DNA of 64,000 bases. Origin: Delphinus delphis (lineage: Eukaryota; Chordata; Mammalia; Artiodactyla; Delphinidae). The notes beneath the pieces are model-generated. The model was given only the letters and a program-made list of their open reading frames with translations, was not told the origin of the DNA and did not search any database. Position 1 is the stretch's first letter, and every line of letters starts with the position of its first letter. Positions 59,210 through 64,000 of this stretch are shown piece by piece. Position numbers and translations under genes: made by a program. The stretch spans positions 34,923,755-34,987,754 of the forward strand of contig NC_082701.1 of assembly GCF_949987515.2 (NCBI RefSeq), in the 5' to 3' direction.

Positions 59210-61364
59210 ATGATCTAATATTTGGTTCTTATGTGTTTTTTCTTTGAGTAAAGGATGGTATACATAGTGGCCTGCATCTCTGATGCTACTTATCAAGCTA
59301 CTTTGCAAGCTCTACTTTTATTACTCCCAAAGTGTCTGAAAAGTGTATCTATTTGATGTGCAGAAGGCCCAGTTTTGTCCACCCCAGGAAGGAATTTGTA
59401 TACTTAAGAAAGAAGTCTAATGCTGTGCATTCCACTCCTGGTTGTGAACTTACCTTCTCCTTGCCTGTTTTCTACCTCCCACCTCTGACCCCTTTGTCAT
59501 AGCTTTGTAGAGCATCTCCAGTTACCTCAAGGTGTTTTGAATTTCCAAAACAATTTTCAACATAAAATTAAATTTTAATTCATTTTAACTAGCCAAAAAT
59601 AAATAAAACACCAGCAGTGTTGCAAAATTGAACAAGAGGCTATCACACCACTCAAAGGGCAAAGGGGGAAGATTCTAAGTCTTGATGGTATTTCTCCAGT
59701 TGATTACACTGTCCCTGTATTTGGAAGGCAGCCTTTTGATTAAGCATCTTGGTATTCCTGGGTCACCATTTGTAGACATTCAGAGGCAAAACTTTACATG
59801 AAGTTACAAGATATCTTTTCAAAATTTTCTTACACAGATGTATATATACATATGTGTGTGTGGGTGTGTGTGTGTAAAACATCAACAGAAATCTGTCTTA
59901 TTAGCTTCAACTTACACTTAAAGCATGTTTAATTTTAAATTCGGTTTTAAAAACTTCATATTTTCCATTGTCTTAGCAAGTCTCCCTGACATAACATAAA
60001 CAAAGTAAGCAGAAAGCAACTTAATACAGCCTCCTAATGTGAATTTCATCTCTTATTTCCATTTTTGCTTTGGCCTGCTTCGACCTCCCCTGTGCCTTAA
60101 TATAAGTAAGAATAGCTATGTCAGAGTAAGCCTTCAGTAACCAGCCATTTATTATCCTTAAGTTCAAGCCACTAAAGTGTTTCTGAAGCAGAAGGTTCAC
60201 TACACTGGAAAAAAATCAATAAGACTCTCCCACTTTGTATGGAAGATTCATATCCTTTTACTTCAAGTGAGAACTTCATAAAGTCTGAGACCCTAGCCTG
60301 TCACCGCACCTCTGTAAGGGCTGAATAAATTTACCATCCCCATTACTACATATACATTGTTTTGGAGGGGGGAGATGGTGAGTGCCCAAGATTTACTGAT
60401 TCTGAGTTTCTATTCCACTCTTAACTCAAGAATCAATATTTAAATAAAGATGTGGGTTTTTTTTCTTTCTTTTTCCTTTCTCAATTGGAATATTAAATTT
60501 CTGAGATGTCAGTAATGCCTTGATGGGCTAAGGACTTGAATCACCTGGAAAGTTTAAATTGTAACTTAGCTCCAGGCTCTCAGTGGGAAAAGTGGCCCAA
60601 GATATTGGGTTATGCTGGGATAGGTGGGAATATTGACCCCAGAGAAGCAGAGAACTCAGGAAAAGGCTAAGGAATGAGACAAAGGGCTCTAAGAAAGAAG
60701 ACTGGGAAGGGGCTGATATCAAAAAATGTGAAGGGTCTGATGTTTGTACCTTACTTGCAAACTAAGAAGGAGTAAGCTCTGCTCTGAAGGGAGACATTAT
60801 CTTGATTACACTGAACAATATACAAAACGCTCTCTGCTCCAGAGGGAGAAACGATCTCCATCTTCCAAAACTTTTTTCTATACAAGCGTCCTTGGAAAGA
60901 GAGTTCAGAAACAAAGAAGGAGAAGAGCCTCTGCTCCCAAGACTTGATGGAACATGAGAGACTAGTGAAGAATTGTCTCCCAAAGGTGTGTGTGCAGCAT
61001 CTGAGAGAGATCACACTGGACACAATCTTATTTCAGTATTTCTCCCATATTTTCATTACATTTTCAGAAATGTAGATGTTTTATACACCTGCATATGGTA
61101 GATGTTTCCATCCTGTGTTAATGATAATATCATAAGAATACATGCACACACATATACACTCCTGTGCACACACTTGTATACACATGCACAGATTTCTTTC
61201 TTTATGATATCCCTGCATTCAACTCACTGTAGTTCAAAATCAGGATTGATTAAGAAAACTTATCCCCTCTTTCAATAATTGTTAAAGTTCAACACAGGCT
61301 CAGCTAGTCCAGTTAAAGTACCTTATTCAGTTCCCTCTGATAAAGTTTTTTTTTCTTTTCCCCC
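59210..61364. other. Unassigned stretch, with a possible old LTR near 60740-61030
   Basis: No gene recognised. A GT-rich tract lies at 59851-59876. The segment at about 60740-61030, with paired phrases such as gctctgctctgaagggagac and ctctctgctccagagggaga, looks like a dispersed LTR-type repeat, but I cannot name it. The frames overlapping there on both strands (60744-61023) are therefore not called as genes. Confidence 0.45.
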
Positions 61365-62590
61365 AAAACCATTTATTAAGGCATGATTCACTTAAAAAAG
61401 CTGTACATATTTAATGAATACAACTCGATGAGTTTAGAGATACGTATACAGGCATGAAACCATCACCACCATCAGGGCCGTAAACATATTTGTCACTTCT
61501 TAAAGTTTCCTTTTGGCTCTTTATTTTTATTATCATTATTTGTGTGAGTGTGTGGTAAGAACACTTAGCATAAGATCTACCCTCTAATAAATCTTAAATA
61601 TGTAATATATTATTGTTAGTTATAGAGACTATGTTGTGAAGCAGATCTCTGGAATTTACTTATCTTGCATAACTGAAACTCTGCACCCTTTGACCATCAC
61701 CTCCACATCCCACCCTCCCACCAGCCCCTGGTAGCCACTATTCTAGTCTCTGCTTCTATGAATTTGACTATTTTAGGTTCCACACTTAAGATCATTTAGT
61801 ATTTGTTTTTCTGTGTCTGACTTATTTAGCTTAGCATAACGTCCTCCAGGTTCATCCATTGTTGTCACAAATGGCAGTATTTCCTTATTTTTTAAGGCTG
61901 TATAATATTTTAATATTTCACTATATGCATATACAATATTTTCTTTATTCTTTCATCTGTCAATAGACATTTAGTTTTGTTTTTTTTTTTTTTTTTTTTT
62001 TTTTGCGGTACGCAGGCCTCTCACTGCTGTGGCCTCTCCTGCTGCAGAGCACAGGCTCCAGACACGCAGGCCCAGCGACCATGGCTCATGGGCCCAGCCG
62101 CTCCGCAGCATACGGGATCCTCCCAGACCAGAGCATGAACCCGCATCCCCTGCATCGGCAGGCAGACTCCCAACCACTGCGCCACCAGGGAAGCCCAAGA
62201 CATTTAGATTTTGTTCATATTTTGGCTACTGTGAATATTGCTGCAATAAATATGGGAGTGTAGGTATCTCTATGAGATCCTGATTAAAATTCCTCTGGGT
62301 GGATACCCAGAAGTGGGATTGCTGGATCTCATGGTAGTTTTATTTTAATTTTTTGAGGAACCACCGTACTGTTTCCCATAATGGCTGCACCGAATTACTT
62401 TCCCACCAGTAATATAAAAGGATTATTTTTTCTCTACATCCTTGTCAACATGTTATCTTTTGTTTGTTTGTTTGTTTGTTCTTTGATTATAACCATCCTA
62501 AAAGGTGTGAGGCGATACCTCATTGTGGTTTTGATTTGCATTTCTCTGATTATTAGTGATGTTGAGCAACTTTTCATATTAACTTTTGGT
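61365..62590 (-). repeat. Old L1 3' region, interrupted by a CHR SINE
   Basis: Reversed L1M 3'UTR and ORF2 end: catatttaatgaatacaact, gaaaccatcaccaccatcag, ctgtgtctgacttatttagc, then after the SINE attttggctactgtgaatat, gaagtgggattgctggatct and caaaatgcatttctctgat-like text at 62540. It is older than the L1s at 7690 and 50100. The interruption is the CHR SINE at 61980-62197. Confidence 0.82.
61980..62197 (-). mobile_element. CHR-type SINE inside old L1
   Basis: Minus-strand CHR SINE with a T-run at 61980-62004, body gcggtacgcaggcctctcac .. caccagggaagccca. Its 15-16-bp duplication agacatttagttttg (61965-61979; right copy 62198-62213 with one extra A) restores the old L1 when removed. Frames at 61971-62283 are SINE artefacts. 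Confidence 0.95.
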
Positions 62591-64000
62591 GTCACCAACC
62601 TATATATGAATTTATGTAAAGCTAAGGAGTCTCTTTTTGGACAAAGGCAAACACACAGATTATGTTACATACAGTGTCAGAGATTACAGACTCCAAGAGT
62701 CATATTTACAGGTGCCTTCATCTCAACATCATTGGTTTTGTAAGAAGAAAAAATACATGTCAAGTGTAGGAAAAATTAGATTAATTGGCATTTTCTGAAA
62801 GTATCATTCAAATTTAGGAATTTTCTATATAATAGGAAGATAGCAACATTTGTTGCACCCTTATATGCAGAATTTTTTTCTAAATAATAATAATTCACTT
62901 TTCTGCCTTTGGTCATAATATTTTATTGGAGCTTCAGATTCTGTCCCTGGTGTTATAACTAGGAAATAGATTTACTTTGTATTAATATCAAGTTAGCTAT
63001 GCATATTTTAGGACAGGGATCACAGACTATCTCTACAATGATCAGGCAGATGAAGTAAATAATAAAGCAGAGTACCTGGCATACAAAGAATACTGTGGTA
63101 TAAGAAGAAAATAGTGTGTGACGATAAAGATAAGTGATACTCAGCTTCAGTGTGAGGTGGTAATAAGGAGTAGTGGGGACTGTGGCAAACCAGAGAGTGC
63201 ATGAAAGTAGGTACTGCTATCAGCTATGGCAAATCACTGGCCACATTAAATGTTGTCTCTGTATTATAAGATATTCCTTTTATTTTTCAAGATAAAATGC
63301 AAATACATGTTTTTGCATGAAATCTCCAATTTTAAACATATTTTTAAAACACTTTAAACATATTTTTAAAACAGTATATGGATTAAATTATGTCCATCCA
63401 TTCAACATATTTGGTCCATACCATGAGACATGTCTGTTTAGGAGATTAAGATGAACATGTTTTGTCCCAGAATCTACTTTAATGGCATTTTAAAAATGAA
63501 ATATATATAGACTACATTTTAAAATTTCAGTTATTCAAGGATAGTGATAAAAATAAGGTTTTACTGACACTTTACATTTAGGGTTTCCTAATTTGAATAG
63601 TGTTTTCCTACACCTTAGCTCACTTGGACCTTTGAACATCCAGTTAAATATTCAGAGCAGTAAAAGAATATCCCTGTTTATACATAAGAAATTTGAAGTT
63701 CAAAGGAAAGTTGGAGTTCAAGCATCGCATGGCTAGGGAAGTACAGAGAGAGAATAAGAAATGGAGTCTTAAGACTTCTTCTCAAGCATCATTTCTTCTG
63801 TTTCACTCTGTCTCATATAGTAGATGTTTCCACTCTCTGTTCACTATTCAAGGGGATATAACATTTATTGAACACCTACTGCACGTTAGACACTGTGCTA
63901 GGCATAACAAATCTATGTGCTAGTTGATATGTTCCCATTTAACGTGCAAAGAAACTGAGGCATAGATATAAGAAATTCAACCAAAGCACACATAGAAGAA
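62591..64000. other. Mostly unassigned; MIR trace at the end
   Basis: No gene recognised. A minus-strand MIR is visible at about 63845-63995 (acatttattgaacacctact, actgtgctaggcataacaaa, aaagaaactgaggcatagat). A tandem near-repeat with tttaaacatatttttaaaac occurs twice at 63333-63372. Confidence 0.5.

Noticed and set aside
60744..61023. Overlapping ORFs on both strands that could be a small gene
   Set aside because: Internal repeated phrases suggest a dispersed LTR-like repeat, and no recognisable domain or splice signals were found.

Overview
This window is mammalian nuclear DNA, almost certainly from a cetacean or a very close cetartiodactyl relative. Five GC-rich, tRNA-Glu-derived SINEs of the cetacean CHR type carry A-rich tails and short target-site duplications (TSDs). 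A sixth, longer CHR-type copy is present too. Young L1 LINEs, a Cetartiodactyla-type mariner, older L1M/L2/MIR remnants and several LTRs make up most of the rest. No BovB LINE or bovine-type SINE array was noticed, which argues against a ruminant. No bacterial or viral genome organisation, operon or CRISPR array was found.

The DNA looks intergenic or deep-intronic. No complete host protein gene was recognised. The only host-coding candidate I give weight to is a 56-nt stretch at 30800-30855, with an AG acceptor, 18 open codons and a consensus GTAAGT donor. A weaker exon-like ORF lies at 23657-23873. Almost all long open frames belong to decayed transposons.

Layout: 1-3287 is mostly unassigned with one old repeat. 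3288-4573 is a complete but dead mariner. 4665-7690 holds an L2, a CHR SINE and old L1/DNA-transposon pieces. 7690-19085 is a large L1 nest: a minus-strand L1 whose 5'UTR was split by a plus-strand L1. 19086-25770 holds a CHR SINE, MIR, L2, a DNA-transposon remnant and an LTR. 25775-35790 is old L1, MIR and LTR material with the candidate exon. 35790-40900 is mostly unassigned. 40905-43965 is an ancient L2 interrupted by an LTR, a tRNA-Glu-like cloverleaf and a MaLR LTR. 46280-49290 is L1M and L2. 49894-55993 holds a tiny L1 fragment abutting an L1 with an intact 5' end but an internal deletion. 56318-57443 is a cluster of one L1 tail and two CHR SINEs. 58636-59197 is a 5'-inverted (twin-primed) L1. 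61365-62590 is an old L1 split by a CHR SINE.

The elements do not form a pathway. They record layered retrotransposition in which younger L1s and SINEs landed inside L2, MIR, L1M and LTR remnants. The L1s probably supplied the machinery that mobilised the SINEs. Every L1 ORF here is broken, and no previously undescribed biological system is evident. Family assignments come from recognition of characteristic sequence, not from a database search.
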